Assembly: GCF_900100355.1 (NCBI RefSeq)
Contig: NZ_FNFH01000002.1
Span: 682,001 to 746,000 of the forward strand
DNA length: 64,000 nucleotides
From: Microbulbifer yueqingensis
Lineage (GTDB): Bacteria; Pseudomonadota; Gammaproteobacteria; Pseudomonadales; Cellvibrionaceae
Reading direction: 5' to 3'
The notes beneath the pieces were generated by a model that was given only the letters and a program-made list of their open reading frames with translations, was not told the DNA's origin and ran no database searches. Positions 26,195 through 35,345 of this stretch are shown in pieces. Every line of letters starts with the position of its first letter. The stretch's first letter is position 1. Made by a program: the position numbers and the translations under genes.

Positions 26195-26561
26195 CCGGCC
26201 AATCTCCCTGCGCGATTCTGTTGATTGCCGTCTGCATCCGAAAAGCCATCGCCTGCGTCTAAAGAGAAACCGCGCCTGTTCCGGTCATCGCTTGCCAGTT
26301 GCCACTGGCCACTGCACCAGTGACCGCACATTCGCGTCGGTTTAACGAAGATATACCAAAATGCTGCCAGCGTCGCCTCGACGCTCCAGGCGCGCGCGGG
26401 TACACTCTCGCGACTGAAATGACCGGGCGTACGCATAGAGACGGGGCAAGACCTGCTCAAGGGGCCCCGCCCGCCGGATTGAGATCGCGCTCGCATCCCG
26501 CCAGGGGGGAGACTGGCAGTGCATTTGCAGCTTTGAGACCCGCCACAGGAAGTTGAGACAG
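26195..26561. other. Divergent intergenic region between the LetA-like gene and tolC
   Basis: A 367-bp gap that must hold promoters for both directions. A CACTGG...CCAGTG inverted repeat lies near 26302-26324 and could bind a regulator. TACACT at 26402-26407 is a possible tolC -10 element, without a good -35 partner. A ribosome-binding site AGGAAG (26548-26553) precedes the tolC ATG. No open frame here looks real. Confidence 0.35.
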
Positions 26562-28043
26562 ATGAAAGCAAAAGAATTCGCCAAGCGAGGCCGCGCCCTG
26601 CGCCCGCTGAAAACCATGCTCGCCGCAGCAGTGATCGGCCTGGGCTCTATGCAGGCACAGGCATCCACCCTGTGGGAAATCTACCAGCTCGCGCTGGACA
26701 ACGACCCGCAGCTGGCTGCAGACCGGGCGGCGTATCACGCCGGGCTCGAGGCCAAGAACCGGGGCCGCTCGGCCCTGCTCCCGCAGATAAACGGCAGCGC
26801 CGAAGCCAGCAGCACCAGTTCCACCTCCACCCAGTTTGACTACACCTTTACCCCTGAAGTGGTGATTCCCACGCCCAACAGCCGGGATACGGATGTGGAC
26901 GACCGGGTTTACTCTGCACGCCTCGACCAGGCCCTGTTCGACGCCACTGCCTGGTTCGGCTACAAGCAGGGCAAGAAAACCAGTGAGCAGGCGGCGGCAG
27001 AATTCAGCGCCAACCAGCAGGAAATGATGCTGCGGGTCGCGACAACCTACTTCGATGTACTGCGCGCCTACGATGTACTGGAGGCCGCCCAGGCGGAAGA
27101 GGAAGCCCTGGCGAAACAGCTGGAGCAGACCCGCCAGCGCTTCGAAGTGGGCCTGACCGCAATAACCGACGTGTATGACAGCGAGGCAGCGTACGAAAAC
27201 GCCGTCGCCCGCCGGCTGACTGCCGAGGATAACCTGCTCAGTAATTTCGATGCGCTGTCGATCCTGACCGGCACCCAGCACGACCAGGTGGCTCCATTGC
27301 AGGACGGTTTTACCGTCGTCCCGCCTGAGCCTGCCGATCGGGCCGCCTGGGTCGATTTCGCCCTGGCGAACAACTTTACCCTGAAGGCCGCCCGCCTCAA
27401 TGCGGACGCCGCCCGCTACAGCGCGCGGGCCGCTGCGAGTGAACACCTGCCCACGCTCTACGGTTCGGTGAGCTACCAGGACTTCCGCCAGGACGGCGAA
27501 GCCTCCACCTCTGTCCCGGGTGAGCCCACGGTCGACCTGCCCATCGATACGACCCGTGAAACCACCGTCACCGCAGTGACCCTCAACGTGCCGATCTTCA
27601 CTGGCGGCCGCTTGAGCGCCAACCGTCGCGAGGCGCGCAGCCTGGCGTTCCAGGCGGAAGACCTGCGCAACCTGACCCAGCGCAACACCATCCAGAATAC
27701 CCGCACCCTGCACCGCAACCTGGTGACTGACGTGTCTCGGGTAAGGGCGCGCCAGCAGGCCGTGATTTCGGCGCAGAGCGCCCTTGAGGCGAACCAGGCA
27801 GGTTATGAAGTGGGCACGAGAAATATCGTCGACGTGCTCCTGGCCCAGCGGACCCTTTTCCAGGCCCAGACCGATTACGCCAACGCCATCTATGACTACA
27901 TCGACAACACCCTGCGCCTGAAACGCGTTGCCGGCCTGCTGTCCCCCGCTGACCTGCAGGAGCTGGAAGCGAAGCTGAACCCGGCCATCCCCGTTGTGCG
28001 GGTCGGTGCAACCGCTGCCGCCCCGGCCGAGCCGACCAAGTAA
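26562..28043 (+). CDS. tolC: Outer-membrane efflux channel TolC
   Basis: Outer-membrane trimeric channel that serves multidrug pumps and type I secretion. The 493-residue precursor has a signal peptide ending at MQAQA, then STLWEIYQLALDNDPQLAADRA, the classic TolC opening helix. Internal repeats follow (FEVGLTAITDVYDSEAAYENAVA and YEVGTRNIVDVLLAQRTLFQAQ), the hallmark of its two structural halves. I chose the ATG at 26562, 8 bp behind AGGAAG; a TTG at 26553 would leave no spacing for that site. A long perfect terminator follows. In E. coli tolC is next to nudF; here the lipid-transport block is between them. Confidence 0.93.
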   Translation: MKAKEFAKRGRALRPLKTMLAAAVIGLGSMQAQASTLWEIYQLALDNDPQLAADRAAYHAGLEAKNRGRSALLPQINGSAEASSTSSTSTQFDYTFTPEVVIPTPNSRDTDVDDRVYSARLDQALFDATAWFGYKQGKKTSEQAAAEFSANQQEMMLRVATTYFDVLRAYDVLEAAQAEEEALAKQLEQTRQRFEVGLTAITDVYDSEAAYENAVARRLTAEDNLLSNFDALSILTGTQHDQVAPLQDGFTVVPPEPADRAAWVDFALANNFTLKAARLNADAARYSARAAASEHLPTLYGSVSYQDFRQDGEASTSVPGEPTVDLPIDTTRETTVTAVTLNVPIFTGGRLSANRREARSLAFQAEDLRNLTQRNTIQNTRTLHRNLVTDVSRVRARQQAVISAQSALEANQAGYEVGTRNIVDVLLAQRTLFQAQTDYANAIYDYIDNTLRLKRVAGLLSPADLQELEAKLNPAIPVVRVGATAAAPAEPTK

Positions 28044-28068
28044 CGGCCAGGCTCGCAGCCGGCCTGAA

Positions 28069-28108
28069 GAAACGAAAAAGCGGGGCTCAGGCCCCGCTTT
28101 TTCGTTTC
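28069..28108. terminator. Bidirectional intrinsic terminator (tolC / waaA)
   Basis: An 18-bp perfect inverted repeat (GAAACGAAAAAGCGGGGC, loop TCAG, then its complement). It sits between the convergent tolC and waaA genes and gives a T-run after the stem on both strands. Confidence 0.92.
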
Positions 28109-28209
28109 GCATAAACCACTGACCGCTGCTCAGGTTTTTTCATTTCCAACAACCAGAGCTGCACCGTAAGCGATGCAATTTCTCCCACCAGGCGACCGCT
28201 GGCAGCCCC

Positions 28210-29508
28210 TCAGGGACCCGCCAGCGCGTCAATCTCATTGACCAGCCTCTGCAACGCCCCGGTATTCTCGGACGCAACCTGGCGCCCGCGGGCCCCGGCG
28301 GCGTGGCGCTCCTCACTGTCTTCCAGCCAGGCGCGCACCTGGGCCGCCATCTGGGCCGGGTTCTCCGCCACCCGCAGCGCGCGCGCATCCTGCAGCAGCG
28401 AAGCCACCCGGGAAAAGTTGTGCAGGTGTGGCCCACAGACCACGGGCACGCCCCACGCGGCCGGCTCGATCATATTGTGGCCGCCCACCGGCACCAGGCT
28501 GCCGCCGACGAAGGCGACATCGCAGGCGCCATAGAAACGCAGCAACTCCCCCATGCTGTCGCCGAGCAGGACCTGGGCCGATGGCGCCGGCGCACCGCCC
28601 TCACTGCGACGCTTCAGGGTGAAACCCCGCTCATGCACCAGCTCCGCCACCACCTCGAATCGCTGCGGATGCCGGGGCACCAGCACCAGCAGCAGGTCGG
28701 GAATTGTCTCCAGCAAATCGGCAAAGGCGTCCAGCACCAGGGCCTCTTCACCGTCGTGGGTGCTGGCTGCGAGCCACACCGGCCGCGCACCCTTGCCAGG
28801 TAGCGGTCCCCGCCACTGGTGCGCCAGGGCCTGGGCCTCGCTGGCCATACCCATACCGATTTCCAGGTCGAACTTGATATTACCCACGGCCACGACGCGC
28901 TCCTCGGGCAATCCCAGGGACACAAAGCGGCGCGCGTCTTCGGGATACTGGGCCACGACCCGCGAGAGCCTGCGCAGCATCTTGCGGGTGAGTCCAGGGA
29001 CCCGCGCATAGCCTTTGGCCGACTTGTCGCTGAGGCGTGCATTGGCCAGCAGCACCGGAATATCACGCCGCTCACAGGCGGCGAGCAGGTTGGGCCAGAG
29101 CTCCGTTTCCATGATTACCAGCAGGCGCGGGTGCAGCGCAGAGAGGAACCGGCGCAGGTACTCGGGCAGGTCATAGGGCAGGTAGTAGTGCAGCAGGCGG
29201 CCGTCGAGCATGGGACGCAACCCTGACTCGACCCGCTCGGAGCCCGTCGGGGTGGTGGTTGTGACCAGCCACTGCCAGTCGGGATGGCGGGCTGCCAGCT
29301 GCTCGATTACCGGTACCGCTGCCAGGGTCTCACCTACAGAGACTGAGTGCACCCACACCAGTGGCGCCCGGCTCGCTCGTACTGGCACCCGCCCGAGGCG
29401 CTCGCGCCAGCGCAGGCGATATTCCGGCTGGATTCGGCCCCGCCACCACTGGCGCAGCAGGATAAACGGCAGGGCCAGGCGCAGGAGCCAGGTATAGAGG
29501 AACTGCAT
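28210..29508 (-). CDS. waaA: 3-deoxy-D-manno-octulosonic acid transferase (WaaA/KdtA)
   Basis: Inner-membrane-associated GT30 enzyme that transfers Kdo from CMP-Kdo to lipid IVA, building the inner core of LPS. The 432 residues show the N-terminal anchor and basic patch (LYTWLLRLALPFILLRQWWRGR), WVHSVSVGETLAA, METELWPNLL, and the C-terminal VGGSLVPVGGHNMIEPAAWGVPV with the HNxxEP motif. The ATG at 29508 fits the known family N-terminus better than the GTG 15 bp upstream. Whether it adds one or two Kdo residues cannot be told from sequence. It is convergent with tolC and opens the LPS block. Confidence 0.93.
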   Translation of the reverse strand: MQFLYTWLLRLALPFILLRQWWRGRIQPEYRLRWRERLGRVPVRASRAPLVWVHSVSVGETLAAVPVIEQLAARHPDWQWLVTTTTPTGSERVESGLRPMLDGRLLHYYLPYDLPEYLRRFLSALHPRLLVIMETELWPNLLAACERRDIPVLLANARLSDKSAKGYARVPGLTRKMLRRLSRVVAQYPEDARRFVSLGLPEERVVAVGNIKFDLEIGMGMASEAQALAHQWRGPLPGKGARPVWLAASTHDGEEALVLDAFADLLETIPDLLLVLVPRHPQRFEVVAELVHERGFTLKRRSEGGAPAPSAQVLLGDSMGELLRFYGACDVAFVGGSLVPVGGHNMIEPAAWGVPVVCGPHLHNFSRVASLLQDARALRVAENPAQMAAQVRAWLEDSEERHAAGARGRQVASENTGALQRLVNEIDALAGP

Positions 29509-29622
29509 GCGGACGTCCGACACTCGAATTGACTTGGTGGAAATGCCGGATTTTAACCGGCTGGCAACCGCACGTCGCCCAACTCGCTGCCAGCTACCGC
29601 CCGCGCACTCCCTCCACCGGCT

Positions 29623-30534
29623 TCAGGAGGACGGGGAGCGGTAAAACTGCGACTCGGCGCCCATCGCCCCGCTCGCCATCCCGGCGGAACGGCATACGCG
29701 CAACCAGGCGCGCGTTCGATGCCGGCTTACCGCGACACCAAGCGCGCATACCAGGGCCGCATTGAGCAATTGGACCGTGGCCGATAGCAGCACCATCGCC
29801 CGACTGCGGCCGCCATACATTTTCTGGCGCGCCAGGGTAATGCCGACCGAATACTTGCGTCGCGACAGCCAGCGAATGGTGGCACGGTGCTCGGGGACAT
29901 CCTCGTAGACTACCGCTTCCGCGCAGTGAAAAATGGATACCCCGCGCATGGTCGCCTCGGTGAAGAACAGCACATCCTCGCCACCGGCAAACGGACGCCT
30001 CTCATCAAATCGCAGTCCAAGCCTGCGGACTTCTGCCAGGGGTATCAATACATTGTTGGTGGCACAGTAAGGCAGTCGCTCCCCGGTGCGACGGCGCTTG
30101 CGGGAGAAAAACATGGAATAGTAATCCGGCGCAGAGGCCGGCAGCAGGCTGATCACACTCCCGCACACCACGGCCTTGTCGCCAGCGTCCAGCGAAAAGC
30201 CGTAGAGTTTCTGCAGCCAGTCCCCGGCCACCCACTCATCATCATCGATAAACACGAGGTAATTGGCACCCTTGGCCTGTGCCTCGTCGAGACAACGGTT
30301 GCGCGCGAACGGGATACCCCGCAGCGGCTCTACGACGTACTTGAGCGGTACCGGAAAGGTCGCTCCCAGCTCCTCAGCCACGGGCCGCGCCTGTTCCGCC
30401 GGGTCGTTGTCGACGACCGTAACCGAAACCTTCACTGTATCAGGCAATTGCGCGGCCGCGAGGCTGGACAGTGCGCGGCGCAACAGCTCGGGCCTCTGGC
30501 AAGTGCAGATACAGATATCGAGATGGGGATGCAA
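29623..30534 (-). CDS. Family 2 glycosyltransferase
   Basis: A 303-residue GT2-type (GT-A fold) enzyme. The N-terminus shows DICICTCQRPELLRRAL, the nucleotide-binding strand VTVVDNDPAEQARP and LRGIPFARNRCLDEA, followed by the metal-binding acidic cluster FIDDDEWV. A hydrophobic stretch near 240-265 may associate it with the membrane. It starts at TTG six bases behind GGAG, an unusual start but with good spacing, and lies 115 bp before waaA on the same strand, so it may be co-transcribed. Donor and acceptor are unknown; a role in adding a core sugar is inferred from its neighbours. Confidence 0.8.
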   Translation of the reverse strand: MHPHLDICICTCQRPELLRRALSSLAAAQLPDTVKVSVTVVDNDPAEQARPVAEELGATFPVPLKYVVEPLRGIPFARNRCLDEAQAKGANYLVFIDDDEWVAGDWLQKLYGFSLDAGDKAVVCGSVISLLPASAPDYYSMFFSRKRRRTGERLPYCATNNVLIPLAEVRRLGLRFDERRPFAGGEDVLFFTEATMRGVSIFHCAEAVVYEDVPEHRATIRWLSRRKYSVGITLARQKMYGGRSRAMVLLSATVQLLNAALVCALGVAVSRHRTRAWLRVCRSAGMASGAMGAESQFYRSPSS

Positions 30535-30620
30535 CTTAAACTCCAGTCACCAGCCAAAACCCAGGGAAAGCGCCCACCGGGCGGAAAGCTGGCAGCCTAT
30601 ACCCCAATGCTGGAGATGTC

Positions 30621-30626
30621 TATAAT
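30621..30626 (+). promoter_or_regulatory. Consensus -10 hexamer upstream of the plus-strand glycosyltransferase operon
   Basis: A perfect TATAAT about 180 bp before the glycosyltransferase start, in a 271-bp divergent gap. No good -35 hexamer is found 16-18 bp upstream, so it is only suggestive. Confidence 0.3.
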
Positions 30627-30770
30627 AGCCCGCTTTGCCCCCCTCCCCGCACCGGGGCGTCACATACATGCACGGCCCCGGGCCGGTTGAGTGACAGGGG
30701 CCAGGCATCGCCACGTCCGCGTCGCTATCGAACAACCTCTGTGCTCGGTTCAGCATTCAACGGCGTCCGG

Positions 30771-30792
30771 CTCACTCGGAACTCACTCGGAA
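30771..30792 (+). repeat. Two tandem 11-bp copies before a glycosyltransferase gene
   Basis: CTCACTCGGAA occurs twice head to tail, ending 13 bp before the start of the GT4 gene and just ahead of its AAGGG ribosome-binding site. It could be a simple duplication or part of the leader. Confidence 0.7.
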
Positions 30793-30805
30793 CTAAGGGC
30801 CCCCG

Positions 30806-31921
30806 ATGAAAGTCATGCAGTTGCTGCCAGCGCTGAACTCCGGTGGTGTCGAGAGAGGAACCCTCGATCTCGCCCGCGCGCTTGTGGCGGCGGGCCATGA
30901 ATCTGCAGTGGTCTCCAGCGGCGGACGCCTGGTGCAACAGCTGGAGCTCGAGGGCTCCCGCCACCTTACCCTGCCGATTCACCGCAAGTCGCTGGCGAGC
31001 CTGCGGGAGATCCGCCCGCTGCGGGAACTGATCCGCGCAGAAAAACCGGATATCCTCCATGTGCGCTCTCGCGTGCCCGCGTGGCTTACCTATTTCGCAT
31101 GGAAGAAGCTGGACCCGGAAACCCGCCCGCGACTCGTCAGCACCGCCCACGGGCTCTACTCCATCAACCGCTACAGCGCCATCATGGCAAGTGCCGAACA
31201 GGTGATCGCTATCTCCGACTGTGTGCGCGATTACCTCACAGGTAACTATGCCCGCTACCTTAAGCGGCCGCCGGAAGTGATCTACCGCGGCGTGGACACT
31301 GGCGAATTCCATCCCGGCGTACAGCCCCCCGACGGCTGGCGGGACTCCGTGGAGGCGGAATTTCCCGCGCTGCGGGACAGACGCTGGCTGCTCCTGCCGG
31401 GTCGCCTGACAAGGTGGAAGGGCCAGGAGGATTTCCTGGAGCTGATGGCAGAGCTGGATCGGGATGACCTGCACGGTGTCGTGCTCGGCGGGGCAGAGCC
31501 CAATAAACAGCACTACGAAGAAGAACTGCGCCAGCGGGCCGTGGAGCTGGGGCTTAAGGACAGGGTCTCATTCGTCGGCCAGCGCAGTGATATCCGCTTC
31601 TGGTACAAGGAATCTTCACTTGTATACAACCTGTCGAAGCGACCGGAACCCTTCGGCCGTACCGTGATCGAGGCCGTGGCCATAGGTACACCGATCATCG
31701 GCTACAATATCGGCGGCCCCGCTGAGTCACTACGCGCCTGCTTTCCCGAAGGCCTTGTCCCCAGCGGCAGTATCCCCGGGCTAAAAGATAAAACCCTCGA
31801 ACTGCTCGACAGCAGCGCCCGCCCGGTCCTGCAGGACGATTTTACGCTCGCGACCCAGGCGAGCCGCACCATTTCCCTGTATGACAGGCTTCTGGCAGAG
31901 CGCCGACAGGGGGTATCGTGA
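30806..31921 (+). CDS. Family 4 glycosyltransferase (LPS core type)
   Basis: A 371-residue GT-B-fold enzyme of the GT4 class. It opens with VMQLLPALNSGGVERGTLDLA (a common start for retaining transferases) and has the C-terminal donor-binding region with GRLTRWKGQEDFLELM and the EX7E-like segment EPFGRTVIEAVAIGTPIIG. There is no signal peptide; such enzymes work on the cytoplasmic face of the membrane. A YrbL-like gene overlaps its stop by 4 bp, so the two are coupled. It probably extends the LPS core or a related glycan; the sugar is unknown. Confidence 0.83.
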   Translation: MKVMQLLPALNSGGVERGTLDLARALVAAGHESAVVSSGGRLVQQLELEGSRHLTLPIHRKSLASLREIRPLRELIRAEKPDILHVRSRVPAWLTYFAWKKLDPETRPRLVSTAHGLYSINRYSAIMASAEQVIAISDCVRDYLTGNYARYLKRPPEVIYRGVDTGEFHPGVQPPDGWRDSVEAEFPALRDRRWLLLPGRLTRWKGQEDFLELMAELDRDDLHGVVLGGAEPNKQHYEEELRQRAVELGLKDRVSFVGQRSDIRFWYKESSLVYNLSKRPEPFGRTVIEAVAIGTPIIGYNIGGPAESLRACFPEGLVPSGSIPGLKDKTLELLDSSARPVLQDDFTLATQASRTISLYDRLLAERRQGVS

Positions 31922-32580
31922 TCGACCTCAGTGGCCTCACCCCATTTGCCAGCGGCGGCAATCGCCACTGCTATCGCCATCCTGACGACCCGGAGAAATG
32001 CGTCAAGGTGATGCGCCCCGGGCGTATTGAGGAGCTGCGCGGCCGGGCCCCCTGGTACAAGCGTCTCGCAGGAGAGGCCCACTTCGATGACAACCTCAGG
32101 GAACTGGCCGGCTACAGGCAGCGCGCGCTGCGCCGCGCCGGTAATGACAACCCGGTCTGGCACCACCTCCCGCGCTGGTACGGTATCCAGGAGACCAGCG
32201 CCGGCCCCGGTGCCGTCTCGCAACTGATCCTCGACCACAAGGGAGAACCGGCGCCGACGCTCGAGCACTACCTGCAGCAGCACGGGTTGGATACCCCGAT
32301 TACCGCGGCCCTGGAGCGCTTCGCGCGCTGGCTGAGGGACACCGGTGTACTGACCAAGAACCTGTTGCCGCACAATCTCGTGGTGACCATGCGGCAGGGC
32401 GCACCTGAGCTGACACTTATTGACGGCCTGGGTCGCGCGACCCTGCTGCCGTTTCCGGAGTGGTTCCGGTGGTCCAGGAGGCGCTACATTCGCCGGCGTA
32501 TCGAGCGGATGTGGCGGCGGATCCACTGGGAGGTCTCGGACAAGTCCCTGTCGTGGAAGGAAGCGGAGCGCCACGGCTAG
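31918..32580 (+). CDS. YrbL-like kinase-fold protein
   Basis: A 220-residue protein resembling the YrbL (PhoP-regulated) family, which has a protein-kinase-like fold. It shows a glycine-containing loop (PFASGGNRHCYRHP), a lysine in CVKVMR where the ATP-binding lysine would be, a catalytic-loop-like segment (TKNLLPHNLVV) and a DFG-like LIDGLG. The usual catalytic Asp of the HRD motif is not evident, so activity is uncertain. Translation starts at GTG within the stop of the preceding glycosyltransferase (GTGA). Given the LPS genes around it, it could modify a core sugar or sense envelope state, as WaaP/InaA-type kinases do; that is inference. Confidence 0.72.
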   Translation: MIDLSGLTPFASGGNRHCYRHPDDPEKCVKVMRPGRIEELRGRAPWYKRLAGEAHFDDNLRELAGYRQRALRRAGNDNPVWHHLPRWYGIQETSAGPGAVSQLILDHKGEPAPTLEHYLQQHGLDTPITAALERFARWLRDTGVLTKNLLPHNLVVTMRQGAPELTLIDGLGRATLLPFPEWFRWSRRRYIRRRIERMWRRIHWEVSDKSLSWKEAERHG

Positions 32581-32757
32581 CCGCCCCACCCCCAAAGCCT
32601 ATCGCCCCAACACAATCAATAGCCAAGACTTATAGTCCTGTCCCGGCCCGCCCGTGGCTGCCGCAGCCCGCAAAGTCCATACTTACTTGTTCAGGGAGCG
32701 CGCGGCCCGGACCAGGGGGCGCGCCCCGCCGTTTGGTTTTCAGGGACTCGCCAGGAA

Positions 32758-34176
32758 ATGATCTTGCCCGTGATAATGGCCGGTGGTTCCGGCTCCCGCC
32801 TGTGGCCGCTCTCCCGCCGGCTGTACCCGAAGCAGTTCCTTCCCCTGTTGGGCGAGCAGACCATGCTCCAGGAAACCTGTGCCCGGCTCGCCGGCCTCGA
32901 GCACCAGCCACCACTGCTGGTCTGTGGTGAAGACCATCGCTTCATGGTGGCCGAGCAATTACGTGCGGCGAGCCAGCCAAACAGCGGCATAATCCTGGAG
33001 CCGGCGGGTCGCAATACCGCCCCCGCACTGGCTCTCGCGGCACTGCATGCCACGGCATCGGGGAAGGAAGACCCCCTGTTACTGGTGCTCGCCGCGGACC
33101 ATGTCATCAAGGAGGCCAGGGCTTTCCTGGACGCCGTCATTACGGCGCGAGCCCAGGCGGAAACGGGCCGGCTGGTGACTTTCGGTGTTGTCCCCACCGG
33201 ACCAGAAACCGGCTACGGCTATATCCGGCGGGCGCAGGCAGAGGCCCCGGGCAGCCAGCCGGCGTTTGCCGTTGACGAGTTCGTGGAAAAGCCGGATCTG
33301 GACACCGCAGAGCAATATGTCGCCAGCGGGGAATTCTTCTGGAACAGCGGCATGTTTTTGTTTCGCGCCAGCCGCTACCTGCAGGAACTCCGGACGCACC
33401 GACCGGACATCCTTGCCTCCTGCGAGGAAGCCATGACCGGGTCGACAGTGGATGCGGATTTCGTACGCCCTGCCAGGGGCGCCTTTCTCGCATGCCCCGC
33501 TGAATCCATCGATTACGCCGTAATGGAAAAGACCCGCGATGCCGTGGTGGTACCGATGGATTGCGGCTGGAGCGACGTGGGATCCTGGTCGGCACTGTGG
33601 GAAGTCTCCGACAAGGACACACAGGGGAATACCGCCATTGGCGACGTAATCCTTTACGACAGCCGGGGCTGCTACGTGCAAAGCGACCGCAAGCTGGTGG
33701 CGGCGATCGGCCTCGAGGACGTGGTTGTCGTCGAGAGCGATGACGCGATCATGGTGGCCACCAAGGACCGCGTGCAGGATGTGAAGCAGGTGGTCGAACA
33801 GCTCAGTGCGGGCAACCGCCCCGAAGCCAGGGTGCACCGCAAGGTTTACCGGCCATGGGGATTTTACGATTCCCTGGAGTCGGGGCACCGGTTCCAGGTA
33901 AAGAGGATTGTGGTGAACCCCGGGGCCCAGCTGAGCCTGCAGATGCATCACCACCGGGCCGAGCACTGGGTTGTTGTCTCCGGCACTGCAAAGGTGACCT
34001 GCGGCGAAGAGGAGCTGCTGGTGACCGAAAACCAGTCCACTTACATTCCGCTTGGAGTGAAGCACCGCCTGGAAAATCCGGGCACGATTCCCCTCGAACT
34101 GATTGAAGTACAGTCAGGCTCCTATCTCGGTGAGGACGATATCGTGCGTTTTGCGGACCGGTATTCGCGCAGCTGA
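32758..34176 (+). CDS. manC: Mannose-1-phosphate guanylyltransferase / mannose-6-phosphate isomerase
   Basis: Bifunctional type-II enzyme that makes GDP-mannose. The N-terminal nucleotidyltransferase domain has [14 protein letters not shown] (about 7-20), [11 protein letters not shown] and [14 protein letters not shown]. The C-terminal cupin domain (about 365-470) has [12 protein letters not shown] and the histidine block [12 protein letters not shown], as in AlgA/ManC/WbpW. The 472-residue length is normal. It supplies GDP-mannose for the surrounding glycosyltransferases, so the LPS or exopolysaccharide probably contains mannose or a derivative (rhamnose, fucose). It is convergent with the next gene with only 11 bp between stops. 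Confidence 0.92.
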   Translation: MILPVIMAGGSGSRLWPLSRRLYPKQFLPLLGEQTMLQETCARLAGLEHQPPLLVCGEDHRFMVAEQLRAASQPNSGIILEPAGRNTAPALALAALHATASGKEDPLLLVLAADHVIKEARAFLDAVITARAQAETGRLVTFGVVPTGPETGYGYIRRAQAEAPGSQPAFAVDEFVEKPDLDTAEQYVASGEFFWNSGMFLFRASRYLQELRTHRPDILASCEEAMTGSTVDADFVRPARGAFLACPAESIDYAVMEKTRDAVVVPMDCGWSDVGSWSALWEVSDKDTQGNTAIGDVILYDSRGCYVQSDRKLVAAIGLEDVVVVESDDAIMVATKDRVQDVKQVVEQLSAGNRPEARVHRKVYRPWGFYDSLESGHRFQVKRIVVNPGAQLSLQMHHHRAEHWVVVSGTAKVTCGEEELLVTENQSTYIPLGVKHRLENPGTIPLELIEVQSGSYLGEDDIVRFADRYSRS

Positions 34177-34187
34177 AAACCCGGCAG

Positions 34188-35279
34188 CTAATTTACTGCC
34201 TCAAGAAAGCGCTCTATGGATGCGCGCCACTGGCCCCTGCCGCGGGCAAGCCGCTCGGCGTTGGCCCCCATCTCCCGCAGCCTGGCGGGCTCATCCAGCA
34301 GTGAGAGGATATGGGCGGTGACATCCGCCTGCTGACCGGCATCGCACAGCAGTCCCGTCTCGCCGTCGCTGACAGCGTCCGCTGCGCCACCCTCGCGCCC
34401 TGCCAGGGCCGGCACGCCATACCAGTTGGCCTCCCGGTAGACGATACCGAACCCCTCCACGGAATCGCCCTCGCGCCGCGCGGGCATCACAAACAAATCT
34501 GCGCGTGAAAACAGTGCCGCCTTCTCCTGTTCGCTCACGGCGCCGGCAAAGTGGACGCTGTCCGCAACGCCCGAGGCACTGGCGAGCTGCTCCAGCCGGG
34601 CCCTGTCGTCCCCCTTCCCGGCAACGATGTACAGCACCTTCGGGTGCCGCTGGCGGATTTCCGGCAGGGCGCGAATGACCGCGTCCACCCCCTTGCGCGG
34701 TTCGAGGCGTGCCAGGGTCAGCAATACCGGCCCGCGGTCACCGATCACCTGCTCCAGGGCGGCAACCCGGGCCGGCTGCGGCTCTGGCTGGGGCCCGATC
34801 GGCGGGTTGATCACCACCAGCCGGGTACCTTCCCCGATGTAGGGTCTTGCCAGCTCGGCGGTGTACGAGGAATTGGCAACGACCGTTGTGGCTGCCGCAA
34901 ATGTCCTGGAGATTCGCGCGCGCTTGGCCCGGTCCGGGTTGGCGGGAAACTCCATGCCATGGGCCAGCACCACCAGCGGTACCCCGAGGCCGGAAAGAAG
35001 CTCCGCGCTCTTCCACGAATCCGCAAATACGGCCTCGACATCACCCCTGCGCACCGCGGCGCGTACCGCCCGCGCCTTCCGGCGCCTCCGCCAGAGCTTC
35101 CAGCCACCATAGAGACTGAGTTCGTAGCCCTTCCCATGGGGCCCCTCTTCCTCTCCAACCCGGTCCGCGAGCACCCGGACCCGGTAGCCCGCTTCCACGA
35201 GATTCTCGGCCAGCCCTTCCATCAGCATCTCTATGCCCCCGCGCCGGGGAGGGAAGCACTGGGTCGTAATCAGGATCAT
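34188..35279 (-). CDS. Family 4 glycosyltransferase
   Basis: A 363-residue GT4-type GT-B enzyme. The N-terminus reads TTQCFPPRRGGIEMLMEGLAENL with the typical PPxxGG loop, the central part has the NPPIGPQPEPQP linker and LARLEPRKGVDAVIRALPEI, and the C-terminal EX7E element is EGFGIVYREANWYGVPALAG. It is on the minus strand, 66 bp downstream of the ELM1-family gene, so the two are probably co-transcribed. The donor and the acceptor are unknown. Confidence 0.83.
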   Translation of the reverse strand: MILITTQCFPPRRGGIEMLMEGLAENLVEAGYRVRVLADRVGEEEGPHGKGYELSLYGGWKLWRRRRKARAVRAAVRRGDVEAVFADSWKSAELLSGLGVPLVVLAHGMEFPANPDRAKRARISRTFAAATTVVANSSYTAELARPYIGEGTRLVVINPPIGPQPEPQPARVAALEQVIGDRGPVLLTLARLEPRKGVDAVIRALPEIRQRHPKVLYIVAGKGDDRARLEQLASASGVADSVHFAGAVSEQEKAALFSRADLFVMPARREGDSVEGFGIVYREANWYGVPALAGREGGAADAVSDGETGLLCDAGQQADVTAHILSLLDEPARLREMGANAERLARGRGQWRASIERFLEAVN

Positions 35280-35345
35280 CTTGACCTCCGGGTAACTAAG
35301 CCTGCAAGGGCCTGAGGAAGGGTACAGTCGCGCCGGGCAGGCCCG

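Noticed and set aside
30621-30626. The perfect TATAAT as a firm promoter
   Set aside because: No adequate -35 hexamer is at the right distance, so it is listed only as a low-confidence element.
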